Position numbers and translations under genes: made by a program. Of a stretch of DNA of 64,000 nucleotides, positions 12,417-23,869 are shown piece by piece (position 1 is the first letter of the stretch; each line of letters opens with the position of its first letter). The stretch lies in assembly GCF_004027225.2 (NCBI RefSeq), contig NC_044277.2, forward strand, positions 138,689,057 to 138,753,056, in the 5' to 3' direction. Below the pieces are notes generated by a model, which ran no database searches, had not been told where the DNA came from, and saw only the letters and a list, made by a program, of their open reading frames with translations. This DNA comes from Strigops habroptila (lineage: Eukaryota > Chordata > Aves > Psittaciformes > Psittacidae).

Positions 12417-14546
12417 TCTTAAAGCAAAATGCTATCTTTTTGTTGTCTTCTTTCTCCTGAATAGAGTTTACTTGTGTATCTTTAGGAAATTGAGGTTTGT
12501 AGATGCATCTGTCTCCCCCTTATCCCTCTGTCACCTACCTGTAAGCCAGCTTTGATCAAATTGTGTGGAAGTTAGAGGTGGAAACTGAACATTTCTGATG
12601 CAATTTTTATGATCAAATAGACAAGCAAAATCCACATTCATATCCCTAATAAAAAGAAAAGAAGGTGGTAGTATAAGTTCAGCAGTTTTGCACAGCTTTT
12701 AAATCTGGATGCAAGGAAGAGACCAAACCACAGGAAATGAAGCTTAAGCAGTTTTGCGAACAGGAGAGTTTATCATCTCTTAAATCCATTGTGAAATTGG
12801 TCGTCTTAGTGCACACGGGTAGGTGTTAATCAGAGTAAATAGGCTGTGGGTTTTGTGCTGTAAACAATTATAAGCTATGAACATGAGCTGTGTAATTAAG
12901 TAATCAAAACTCCTGCAATCCGGTTTGTGTGCCACAGAGTGTACACATGTGCATGAAATTGTGCTGTTGACATCAAGTGACACAGCTACTCATTTAACTT
13001 GCTCTCAGTGCTTTATGTTAATTTTGGTTGAACAACTCCTGTTAATACACTTCTGTTTCATTTTGTCTTTAGGAAATGGTGGTAAATGCATTGGTAATAT
13101 AGGAAATGAAGCTTTACAATTTACTTGATCACACTATGTTCATATGTGTCCCTATGGGGAGCCCCTATACTTTCAGTAGTGCTCTGCGTGAGCACAGGGG
13201 TCCATCTGTATACAGTCGGTTACCTTAGCCTGCAGCTATACCACCTAGAGCTGTGTGCTTATCAGAGCTAATAATGCAAGTAGTGACAGCCTGTCCAGCA
13301 CGTGTTCAAGAGCCATCCAGGGAAAAGAAACCCCAAGGGTTAAAAAATAAATAAGAAATAAAGGTTTTGTTAACTCAAGAGGTGATCCTGCTACCCTAGA
13401 GCAGTTAAATAGGTGACCCATTGCTGTGCTTGGTTGTTAGCATATCAGAGTAGCTTAGGGATGAAATAACCATGAAAACATGTCCATCTGATAATTTTTC
13501 AGAACAATGAAGTATTTTGTTTAGATTATTTAAATTTACTTTGAACTGTTTTCAGGTTGTTTCAGGATAGTTCTTGTGTGTGTTGCTCGTTTCTCAGGAC
13601 TTTAGTACGTCTCAGTCGCAGAATGATTTCTTTGTGTTTAGCGTTTTCAAGCACTTTTTCAGTGAAAATGGCTATATTAGTCATTTTGTTAAGATGGCAT
13701 ACATGCTTTTTGTGAAACACTAGTCAATTTTCTGTGGTGTAAATATGCTTTATTGTGCTAATATCCATGCCCTCTATGTATGTGAAATTGTGGGCTATTA
13801 CAGTAGTATCAGAAGAGTCAAAAAACCAAGCAAACAAAAAAATGGCTAAAACCATTGTCACGCTAGGACTTTTCACTGTATTTTGTAAGCTGTAGGATGA
13901 ATTTGTCTGAAATAATATTAAATCCATGTATTTCTGTATTGGTGTGTCCTTGGCATATAAAAATGCATGCCTTCAAACTGAAGCAGCTAAAAGAATCATT
14001 TATTTGCCATTGCCTCATCCATTGCTTTTATGAAATAATTTCTTAAGGAAGCTCTTTTCCTTTAAAATTATCAAGTTTTTGGCTTTAATTTCCAGTTACA
14101 AAACTTAAATTTGAGTAAACTTCTTTAAAGCAAAATCATAGCAAATTTCAGGAACCTGAAGTTAGCATTTTTCATCAGAAAGGTTTTATTTTAGCTTATC
14201 AAAACTGTGATTTCATCTAGCTGGGCTGTGCTATTCATGACTCTTCTCTCTTCTGAAACTAGGGATAATCACTAAAAAGAAAAACCATGCAAGAGCTTTG
14301 GTTGATCTTGATCATATCTACAGAATGATTAGTTTCATTTCTTAAGACCACTTACTCTGCTGTTTAGAGTTACTGAATCTGAAACTTAATTTGATGGGTT
14401 TAGGTAGAGGAGAAGTGTTGAGGACAGAAATATCAAACTTTGAGGATTGTGCATTCAATTCAGTTTGATTTTGGTGTTACTTGGTTTGGAAAATAAAAAC
14501 AGAAACAGGTGACTGAGAGGTTGTGGGTCAGTCATGAGATCATAGG

Positions 14547-14599
14547 TTTGTATTATATTTGTTGTATTTGTTTTGTGTATTTGTTGTATTATTATTTGT
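14547..14599. repeat. Imperfect TTTGTTGTATT-type repeat
   Basis: T-rich units of about 10-12 bases built on TTTGTTGTATT recur with small changes; a minor tandem expansion. Confidence 0.55.
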
Positions 14600-16117
14600 A
14601 AGGCTCAGGGATTCAAATAGGAAACTGATTTACACACTCCTCAGGGTTAATACAGGGTGAGACCATCGGCCTGGTTGTGCCATTAGAAAGGTAGTGAAGT
14701 AAGGGAAACAATCTGGATGATTGAAGACCTGATCCTGTTTGTGACTCTGCAAATAAGAATGTGTCCATTTCTTATTTGAAGCTTGTTGTAGGAGACACCC
14801 GTTTGGCCAAGATGACAAGTTCTTCTGTCCTTTTTACTTTTGTTTTCTTATGAGAGGGAGGCACAAGGGGGTTGTTTCCACCTGTGCTGAGGTGAGGACC
14901 TTCTCTGGAAAAAAAAATGTTATGTTGGTTCTGTCGTCTGTAGGAACTGTGTAATTAAGGCAGCTGCATTGGCATTGCTGAAAAAACTCTTGATGCTTGG
15001 CAAGGCTTTAAAAAATGGTTTGGAAAGTGTGGCTGGAAAAGGACATTTCCAAGCAGCCACCCTCCTCCCAGTCTCCACTTTCCCCATTAGCCCTCTCCTC
15101 CTCAGGGCTCATGTTGATACTTAGTGAAAATGATGGGATGCAACACTACTGCAGGCTTCTCTACAGTTGAGCATGACCAGTGTCAACCAGAGTTTTGATA
15201 ATGTGCAGTTACTCAACAGTCCTGTCACTGACATTATCTCTGTCCCCGTAGGGGCCACCTGCTCTAGACCATGACCCTTACACCTGACACATCAAGGCCC
15301 ATAAAACCAAAGAAATTTCTGATTGAACTACATGTGATGCTGTGCATTTAAACGCCCAAGCAGACCTTTAGATATTCCTTCTTCTTAAAGTCTTAAAAAA
15401 CAAAAAAAAAGTCTTACTGTGTATACTTTCTTCTCAGAAATGCAGATAATGAAATGTGTGAAACACTTAGCAAATTCCAGCTTGATGTTACCCAGTGGCG
15501 TTGCTCACTTCCCTTTGTATTGCAGGCCAAGTTCTGTTAATCGATGCAAGCCCTTGCTGAATGCTGAGGGGGGAGGAACAACCTCTTGGTACCTACAGTC
15601 ATGACTCAAGTTGGCACTGGAAGGTGCTAAGCCTGATAGTAGTGGGACATTTCATGACAGCCCACACTTAAAAATTTTGATGAGTCTTTTTTTCTTGAAG
15701 CAAATTAAAACTAAAATCCCTGTTTATAACTGAACTTTGCTCATCTGCTTTGCCTCAGTGTGAAAACATAGTCCTTAAATTATTAATTTTTTTTATATAC
15801 ACGTATTTTAGGAGTATCTGGAAATACAGTGATCTTTTAATTCACTAGAGCAAAAAGATCAAGTAACTGATAAAAATCAATGAGTTAACATGACAACTCC
15901 TGGTAATGTTGTTTTTAACTGAGCTGCTGTGTCCAGATATTGCTTACACGTGCTTGTATATGCATTATTCAGAGTTTGATGGAAAGCCTGAGAGGTTACA
16001 TGGGAGGAATCATAGATTTTATGCTTGGAATAGCCTTCTCTTATGAGGATGGAAAAAAAAAATACTGCCTTATTATCTTCAACTTCATTTTCATGAGAGG
16101 AAGGTGAGTATAATCAG

Positions 16118-17220
16118 ATGGATGGACCACTTGGTGGATAAGGAATTGGCTGGATGGTCACACTCAGTGAGTTGTGGTCAATGGCTCGATGTCCAGGTGG
16201 AGGCCAATGGCGAGTGGTGTTCCTCAGGCATCAGTATTGGGACTGGTCCTGTTCAACATCTTTGTTGGTGACATGGACAGTGGGATTGATGCACCCTCAG
16301 CAAGTTCGCCGACAACACCCAGCTGTGTGGTGTGGTCAACACACTGGAGGGAAGGGATGCCATCCAGAGGGACCTGGACATGCTTGAGAGGTGGCCATTG
16401 CCAACCTCATGAAGTTTAATAAGGCCAAGTGCATGGTCCTGCACCTGGGTCGGAGCAATCCCAAGCACAACTATAGGTTGGGCAGAGAATGGCTTGAGAG
16501 CAGCCCTGAAGAGAAGGACTTGGAGGTGTTGGTCCAGGAGAAACTGAACATGACCCGGCTTCCGTGTGTGCTCGCAGTCTAGAAACCAACCATATCCTGG
16601 GCTGCATCAAAAGAAGCGTGACCAGCAGGTCAAAGGAGGTGATCCTGCCCCTCTACTCTGCTCTTGTGAGATCCCACCTGCAGTATTGTGTACAGTTCTG
16701 GGGCTCCCAACACAAGAGGGACGTGCACCTGCTCGAGCAAGTCCAGAGGAGGCCATGAAGATGATCAGAGGGCTAGAGGACCTCTCCTATGAAGACAGGC
16801 TGAGAGAGTGGGGCTTGTTCAGCTTGGAGAAGAAAAGGCTCAGGGAAAACTTTATAACAAGTCTTCCAATACCTAAAAGGAGGCCTACAAGAAATGTGGA
16901 GAGGGACTCTTTTACAAGGGCATGTAGTGACAAGTCGAGGGGGAATGGCTTTAACCTGCCAGAGGGGAGATTTACGTTAGGCATTAGGATAGATAGATTA
17001 GATATTAGGAAGAAATTCATCACTGTGAGGGTGTTGAGGCCCTGGCACAGGTTGCCCGGAGAAGCTGTGGCTGCCCCATCCCTGGCAGTGTTCAAGGCCA
17101 GGTTGGACGGGGCTTGGAGCAACCTGCTCTAGTGGAAGGTGTCCCTGCCCACGGCAGAGGGTTGGAACTGGATGAGCTTTAAGGTCCCTTCAACCCAAAC
17201 CATTCTATGATTCTGTGATA
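16118..17220 (+). mobile_element. CR1 LINE, 5'-truncated, RT C-terminal part and 3' UTR
   Basis: CR1 is the main LINE family of birds. The plus strand encodes, with frameshifts, the later part of its reverse transcriptase: [10 protein letters not shown] and [10 protein letters not shown] from about 16170, [16 protein letters not shown], then [10 protein letters not shown] near 16302-16330, where the catalytic FADD box reads FADN. Beyond it come [48 protein letters not shown], the LQYCVQFWG block and IRGLEDLSYEDRLREW. The 3' UTR follows, with the GGCTTTAACCTGCC, GGAAGAAATTCATCACTGTG and CACAGGTTGCCCGGAGAAG landmarks, and ends in the octamer-like tail ATTCTATGATTCTGTGAT at 17203-17220. Stops, frame changes and the altered catalytic box show it is inactive. 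It is the best preserved CR1 in the window. Confidence 0.93.
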
Positions 17221-17221
17221 A

Positions 17222-17984
17222 TTTGAGAATAGAGTTTCAATCCCATGACAAAACTTCAGGAGGAGAAGGGGAGAAAAATGTTCTGCTCTGTTGCTGTGTT
17301 TATTATCTGAATATTAAAGTACATTATAGTCATGTTGTGTGTGACCCCATGACTCTGTATGAAGCTATTGAAATTACTGTTATACATGTTGAGCAGTTGT
17401 CACTTATTTAAATTATTTTAGGTGTTTTGATAGTGTACAGCTGTATTTATTACTAGTAATAAAGTACTTTGTATTTTTCCCCGGCTAGCATTTCTCAAGA
17501 GTAAGGTGCTGATTTTCTATATGATGTTCTTGTTTGTGAACAGCTTTTATTATACATTTTCAGTGAACATGTACTCTCATCACATTTAACTATGTGAATT
17601 AATACAATCTCTAGAGGGATTATGGTATATTGAGCTTTGCTCCAACAAACTGGGCAGAGAGAACAGCTATATGTAAATTACAGTTTGAAGAAATGAGATC
17701 TTAGGTCTCATGGTCTTTATTTGTTTGATGATACTTACAGCATCAACTGCTAGTTTAGGGGGGTTTATAAAAAAGAAATAAGCATATTGTGTTTCTTGGT
17801 AATGGCAATTTAAGTATTCTATCTAGTGTTAGGACTTCGAAGAAAATGTTCAGCGAGGGAACTTCGCCTATTTGATTATTTTTTTTCTTCCCCCCTCAAT
17901 GTCATTTCAACCCAGCTGATGACAAGAAATGGGTCAGACTGCTAGCTTTACCACTGCAACTTAGTTGTGTGGGGGTTTTATATT
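17222..17984. other. CMC1 intron 2 between CR1 and the candidate conserved block
   Basis: No coding or repeat similarity recognised except an 18-bp perfect palindrome at 17446-17463. Confidence 0.55.
17446..17463. repeat. 18-bp perfect palindrome
   Basis: TTTATTACTAGTAATAAA equals its own reverse complement. Such AT-rich palindromes arise by chance in long introns but can also serve as dimeric transcription-factor sites. Confidence 0.7.
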
Positions 17985-18390
17985 TTTTTATTAGGGAATG
18001 GAACAGCTTTTAGAGGGACAAAGAGAAATGAAATCACTTTCAATGAAAGAAAGAGGCCTCATTATAGCCACCAACAGCAGTTATTGACAGCTACACTTCC
18101 TATTAACAAGGAGCATTTAAGAGTTTGGCTGTTGGATCTTTGGACTTGATCTAATTTGCTAGCATTAATTAGTTTCTTTTGAGCACAGACACTTGGTGCT
18201 CACAGCTATAGATTTGGAGGACTAATTAGGACAGAAAATTGAACAGAATGGGGTAAGGCATTAACCTTCAACCATTACCAGCTGGGGCTCTGATAAAGAC
18301 CACAGAGTCCAAATGCTCCTATTCATGCAAAGAGTACTCTAATGAATATCAATTTCAGCCAGGTTGCCATATCCTACAAGCACTGTCTTA
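17985..18390. promoter_or_regulatory. Candidate conserved non-coding element (homeodomain-type sites)
   Basis: This block differs from its surroundings. It lacks simple repeats and stop-and-go A/T runs and carries several recognisable factor-binding words: GCATTAATTAGTTT and GGACTAATTAGGAC (homeodomain cores about 60 bases apart), TTATTGACAGCTAC (TALE-type TGACAG), TATTCATGCAAAG (octamer-like) and CTCTAATGAATATC. That clustering is what vertebrate enhancers often show, and the locus lies beside the developmental regulator EOMES in other vertebrates. This is inference from word content only; I cannot measure conservation here. Confidence 0.3.
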
Positions 18391-19121
18391 ATTTTGATTC
18401 TCTTACCTGGTAGAGATTTTTGTGTATGGATATTAAAGTGATATTGGTAGTTCAGAGCCCATAGGTGACAACCTCAGGAAGTTACCTGTGTTTTGTCCAG
18501 TCTTTCAGTTTGGTTTTCTCAAGTTAAGAGATTTTATTGGTTTCTGGTTAAGATCCTGAATTTCGAATTGTGTTCCCTGTCCAGCATAAATATATTAAAA
18601 TAGCACAGATTAATTACACGATGTTAACAAATGCTGGTTTAAATAGAGGATGCCTGCATGTTTTTAGATTATTGTACTACATGGTAGTAATATCCATGAC
18701 CAAACACTGACCAAGCTAACTGCTGAAGGTTGAACAATGAGATTGCTTCTTTTGCAACTTTTATGATGAGATACAATTATCGTATTGAGGTGTTAACTTG
18801 CTGATGTAGTTTTAGGAGGAAAACTGTTCTTTCAGAGTGTGGATTGATAGTGTTTTAACATCTGCAGAATGGAAGTACTTTAACTGTATATACTGTTGCA
18901 GTCTCTTACTAATATCAGGTTTGTATCTTTTCCTAGATGTTATGCACACTATTCGCTGATTTTCATAGTTTTCTTTCCCACTTGACACGTGTTGATTTTC
19001 CTGTGTCAGTCATTCTTACTGCCAGCAAGTGAGGGCACACTTGGGATTCTGTAGGGTTTTTGTATCCATTCATTGATGGTGGCGATAACCTACAGATACC
19101 ATAGCTTATGTATTAGAGTGT

Positions 19122-19692
19122 TACAGTGTCCTGGGTTTGGCTGGGATAGAGTTAATTTTCCTCCTAGTAGCTGGTGCAGTGCTGTGTTTTGGCTTCAGTC
19201 TGAGAACTATGCTGATAACACACCGATGTTTTAGTTGTTGCTCAGTAGCACTTACCCTGGTCAAAGGCTTTTCAGTCTCATGCTCTGCCAGTGATGAGGG
19301 GCACAAGAAGCCAGGAGGGAGCAGAGACAGGACACCTGACCCAAACTAGCCAAAGGGGTATTCCATACCACAGCACGTCATGCCCAGTATAGAAACTGGG
19401 GGGAGTCACCCAGAAGGGACTGGTTGCTGCTCTGGTCGGGCTGGGTATTGGTCAGCAGGTGGTGAGCAATTGTATTGTGCATCACTGCTGTTTATTGTTG
19501 TTTTCTTTTCTGCTCTTAGTTTTATACACTCTCCCCTTGTTACTTCCCTTATCATAATCAGTAGTATTAATGTTACGTTGTACTTTAGTTATTAAATTGT
19601 TCTTATCTCAACCTGCGGGGTTTACGTTCCTCTGGTGAGCGAGTGGATGCCTGGTACTTGGTTACCAGCTGGGTTTAAAACATGACATACAG
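19122..19692 (+). mobile_element. Solo LTR of an avian endogenous retrovirus with 5-bp target duplication
   Basis: The LTR proper is 19127-19687 (561 bp). It opens TGTCCTGGGTTTGGCTGGGA and closes GTTTAAAACATGACA, giving the retroviral TG...CA ends. The flanks TACAG at 19122-19126 and TACAG at 19688-19692 are an exact 5-bp target site duplication. Inside are a TATA-like CCCAGTATAGAAACTGG near 19382-19398 and ATTAAA near 19591, followed by TTGTTCTTATCTCAACC, as expected for a promoter and polyadenylation region. No internal retroviral genes adjoin it, so homologous recombination between two LTRs probably left this single copy. It is clearly related to, but more diverged than, the two minus-strand copies at 59747 and 63448. 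Confidence 0.9.
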
Positions 19693-20147
19693 TATTGTAT
19701 TACTGTGGCATAGTAGCACATAGCATTGCTAATGGCAGCACGTGTGACTTATGGTAAGTTATGTTATTTTAACTGCATGTCCTTAATGATGTATTAAATA
19801 GTTGCTTTGCAGTTTTGGATTATAAATCCCTCTTAGGTACTACATTCAGCCGTAACACAGTTAGCACTTTGTGTAAATAAATCTAATACTTTTAAGAGGT
19901 TGTGCTGTGTGGCCATTGCATGTGTATAAATATTTATACTGTATATGAATTATAAATATTACCCTGGGGTTACTTTCACACGGAAAATAGGTTATTTTTC
20001 AGCTGTTGAAGTCAGAATGTGTTGTGTGGATACCATTAGGCTCAGCAGTGGAAAATAGAACTTAGTTTGGCCAAGAAGTAGCTACTGTGTATTCAGAAAT
20101 ACCAAAAATAGTGAGCCTTGAGATAGCCTACAAGCAGTGTATTGACC

Positions 20148-20214
20148 TTGTAAAGAATGGAGGATATTGAGGGTAAGGTAATAAGGGAAAACTTCTGTCC
20201 ACCATTCTTTACAA
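20148..20214. repeat. 13-bp inverted repeat with 41-nt spacer
   Basis: TTGTAAAGAATGG (20148-20160) pairs exactly with CCATTCTTTACAA (20202-20214). After one mismatch the stem continues with GGA/TCC. It could be a small hairpin or the ends of a tiny non-autonomous element, though no target duplication is visible. Confidence 0.55.
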
Positions 20215-21665
20215 AACACATGAAGTTGGCAAGTGTATTTGCCAAAGAAAATTGCTCATCCAGATCACAATTGAAGTATTAATTCCAGTTGAGCTAAATG
20301 GGAATCAGAATAGTAGCTGCAGTTTTATCTAATATGCTTTGATTTTATGAGGCAGTGCATGATGAGAGTTGTAGTTTTGATCTACGTTATTTCCTGTAGA
20401 GTGGAGAGCTATACTGTTGTACATATCTGTGCGTGGAATATTATGATTCAGCAGAGCCAGTCAAAAAAAAAGGACAGGAATCGCAGGCCTTACTAGGCGA
20501 TAGGGGAATGCAAGTTAAAGTTGAAATAGTTTGGCAAATAAATACATTTTCAACAAGATGTGGTGGACTAAGTGTTCTTCATGCTTCTTGATGTTCCAGA
20601 AACATCAGGGCGTGTTTAATGAAATGTCAACTTTTCAGCCTCCTTTGGGATAAAAACATTTTAAACAACTTTTTGCATGTGGAACAGTAATTCTAAAGAT
20701 TGCTTAGCTTAAATTGAGTTGTCCCTCCCACACTTAGTCTTTGATACAGAAGTTAATGGGTCCTGTGGTAACAACACTGACAATGCACAACTTTTGAAAG
20801 TAGAAACAATGTTGTTTGTTGCTGAATAAAACCACATTCTTGCACGTTATCGTTCAGGTCCTTTTAATAATGTCAACAGAAAATAATCCTCCTCTTTCCC
20901 ACCCTCAAATCTCATTTCGTTGCTATTGTAATTATTTTTCAATAGTTGTCTTTGTGCTGTTGCATAGAAAAAGAGTGGGGAAATCTGTGCTCTGAAGAAT
21001 GTTCTACTTACAGGTGTAGTGCTTAAATTGGGAGTTAAGGCTACAGTAATAAAAGGTTGCAAAACATTCGTGCTCTGTTGTCATCCCTCTGAATTTTATT
21101 TTTAGCAGACTTGCAGAAAGAGCACCTGGAATGTGTGCAGCCTACGGTCAGGATGGGTGCCTTCACGTGAGGTGTAAGCATGGGACAGAAGATGAGAAGT
21201 GTTTTGGTTGAGGCATCAGTTGCTGCAGAGGTAGTCAGGAGATGTGAAAGGGAAGGGATGAGGAATACTAGAGCTTTGTACAGAGCTTTGGAGGTATGGC
21301 TGAGGCTTTAACTGGTGGTCAGGGCAAGAAAAACAATGTAGCTGCTGCATGCTTGATTTGAGAGGGATACTAGTAAGGGATTTGAAAGGAATCATATAAG
21401 GGCTGGAAGGTAATCATCCTGATGGGATAATGAGTAGGAAAGGAATTTACATTAGGAATTTTGAAGAAGATACTGCAGAAGAGTAATGCATGAAAATTTT
21501 CCTTGGATGGATTGAACAGATTCTTCTCTTGCTATTTACTGTAATGGGAGGCAGTTGAAATAGTTGTAGGGAATTTTGGACTTTAATTATGGTATTAAGG
21601 GATCTGCCTTCTACCTTTTTCCGAAAATGAGTTTAATGAAAAATTCCTTTTATGTCCTAAATGCC

Positions 21666-21679
21666 TTTTTTTTTTTTTT
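21666..21679. repeat. poly(T) run
   Basis: Fourteen consecutive T residues; simple tract. Confidence 0.75.
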
Positions 21680-22369
21680 ACTTCTAATATCAAGTTCAGG
21701 ATTTATTTCATGCGATAAATGAATTTTATCACATACAATGTCTCGCACTTTATATCCTTCTTTCTTGCTGTCTGTGATCGAGAATCTTTCAAGGAAGTAT
21801 CTAGTAGTGGTTTTTTTTTCCCTCCTCTTCAATAGAAACTAAATACACCTGCCAAGCCTCCACATCAGCAACGTATTGTAAGGCTATTTAAATAGTTCTT
21901 TTTGAAGCACTACATCATACAGTCTGCTTATGTGTATAAACTCATTGTTACACTTGCACACCAGGCTTGATACAGGTCTTGCTTTATTTCTTGGTGACTT
22001 AAATACAGTATAAACTTGCTGTAATGGGATACTTGTGAAGTTGGTGAAAAAGCACTGCAAAGGTGTGCCTTGAGATGTAATATCACCTGTGGCTGTGGAC
22101 TGTCAGACCTTCTAACAGTCATTTCATGGAGACACAGCTTATGTTGGCAGAAAGGACTCCTGAATGCTATTGTTTAATATGTGGGAAATGTATAGGAAGT
22201 GTGTAATGTGCAAGCACATAGGAGGGAGTTGAAAGCAGGACTTCTTGATGCAGTCTAAGCTGTTCTAACTGTGCTTTAATAGCATTAGCTTCAATTCCAT
22301 AAAAAGACTGTCAAACCTGAGTGCTCTAGAAAATCACTTCTGAATTGGAGGGCACCTTTATAAAGCATA

Positions 22370-22520
22370 AGAGGAATGCAGGGCTGGAAATGACTTTGGA
22401 AGACACTTTGGGCCATCATCTTCTCTTGTGGCCATATCTAGCATGCCTGTGTTTGTCCTGTAATCTGATTGATGTTGCAGCTTCTATGGACAGGCTGTTC
22501 CAATGCTTAGTTATTTTTTA
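22370..22520 (-). mobile_element. Probable degraded CR1 fragment, antisense
   Basis: On the plus strand the block reads like the reverse complement of a CR1 3' region: GGGCTGGAAATGACTTTGG near 22381, GATGTTGCAGCTTCTATGG near 22470, then ACAGGCTGTTCCAATGCTTA. Wording and order match CR1 3' UTRs, but divergence is high and the terminal octamer tail is not preserved. Confidence 0.45.
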
Positions 22521-23648
22521 CGTTGAAAGCATGGTGGGTTATTTTTTTGTTTGTTTTCTATGTTTTGGGGCTTTATAATGTCTAAACTAACTTTTCTTTG
22601 TGTATCAAGTCATTTCTGTTCTCAGACATTCGGGAGATTCCCAGTAGTGGTCTGAATAAGAGTGGCATTTTCAATGGAAGAAATAGGACAATCTGTTTTA
22701 TCTAAAAAAGGCAAAAATGGGAAAAAGAAAAGGGAAAATAGAAGCCTTGTTCAGTGACCATCTTGGGAAACTGTTTCTACCGCTGAGTTCCTGAGGAGGC
22801 TTGGGGGACGCTGAGATTCCAGAGTTGTTTTCGGGAGCACGAAGAAATGAAAATAAAGAAAGAAATAAAAACAAACAAACAAAGAGGCAAAAACTTAATG
22901 TCACAATGTAAAAAACTATGTTTAAATTCACAGGGGGAACTAGTGCTGTCAGGTTGAAGAAAACGGTCTCTAGGAAACAAGAATGATTGCAGTCTGCAAC
23001 TTCAAATACTACACTTTGCTGCCCATTACTTCTTTTTATCTGCCTTTGGGGTGGTGATTTCCTACAGTGAATCTGACAGACCAGTCAAACTAATTCATAA
23101 GGCCAATGATGAAAAGTACTCTTTATTTTTTCTGGGGTAAATAATCTTTGTCATTCCTCATCTGTCCTGATTTCGACCGCTTATTTCTTCGCGTTTTCTG
23201 AGTGTTCTTTTTTAATGCTCCTTCTTAATGTGTATGAACTCTCCAACCTACAGTATACTTTCTGTTCATTGTTAAAGAGGCATAATAAAAGTAACATTGC
23301 TGAAGAAATTGAGCTCCCAAATACGGAAAACGCGTGTATTACAGGGTTTGCACAAGCATTAATTTGTCTGTGATACCCACCTTGGGTGTGGCTATAGAAC
23401 AGTAACCAGGAGAAGATGGTGCCTGTCTTGTGTGCCATCCCATTTCCTACCCCAACGATGCATGAAGTTTGTGTGTGCAGGAAATGTCCCTTCTATTTCT
23501 TTCTTGATGTCGGAGTACGTCAGTGAGGGAGATACTTGAAACCAAAAGTCAACATGGTTAAAGAAACATGATATGCTGGGTGAGACCCAGTGCAGCGGGG
23601 CAGGCACGTCAGGATTCAGATGGGAATATTCCTTCTGGTTATGCCCAT

Positions 23649-23669
23649 CTTCAGGGTAAAACCCTGAAG
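23649..23669. repeat. 9-bp hairpin with AAA loop
   Basis: CTTCAGGGT and ACCCTGAAG are exact complements around AAA. The left arm's core, TTCAGGGTAAAA, is repeated directly just downstream near 23670, suggesting a small local duplication. Confidence 0.55.
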
Positions 23670-23851
23670 TTCAGGGTAAAATTCTGCCAGGCCATAATGT
23701 TTACAGGCACTGCTCTGTGTTATTATGTTAGCGTAGGCTTCAACATATATCTAGTTAATAAACAGAACCTTACCATTGCTTTCCATAGAATATAGAAAAG
23801 AAGAATGTAAAAGAATGTTTACTGCTTGGGGTTACATAACCAAAAGTTTAC

Positions 23852-23869
23852 TTACTAATTAATTAGTAA
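23852..23869. repeat. 18-bp perfect palindrome with TAATTA cores
   Basis: TTACTAATTAATTAGTAA is its own reverse complement and holds two overlapping TAATTA homeodomain-type cores. It may be a dimeric binding site or chance in AT-rich DNA. Confidence 0.65.

Larger units (their letters stand above)
12020..16117. other. CMC1 intron 2, non-repetitive stretch
   Basis: AT-rich intron sequence. I see only simple features: G/TG tract at 12248-12267, a 10-bp hairpin at 12392-12416, and a TTTGTTGTATT-type imperfect repeat at 14547-14599. No coding similarity was recognised on either strand. Confidence 0.6.
19693..22360. other. CMC1 intron 2 stretch after the LTR
   Basis: AT-rich sequence with a 13-bp inverted repeat at 20148-20214 and a T run at 21666-21679. 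No gene or repeat family recognised elsewhere. Confidence 0.55.

Noticed and set aside
16566..17132. Plus-strand 188-residue open frame, the longest in the window
   Set aside because: It runs through the CR1 reverse-transcriptase end and 3' UTR, mostly in the wrong frame for RT, so it is element sequence and not a host gene.
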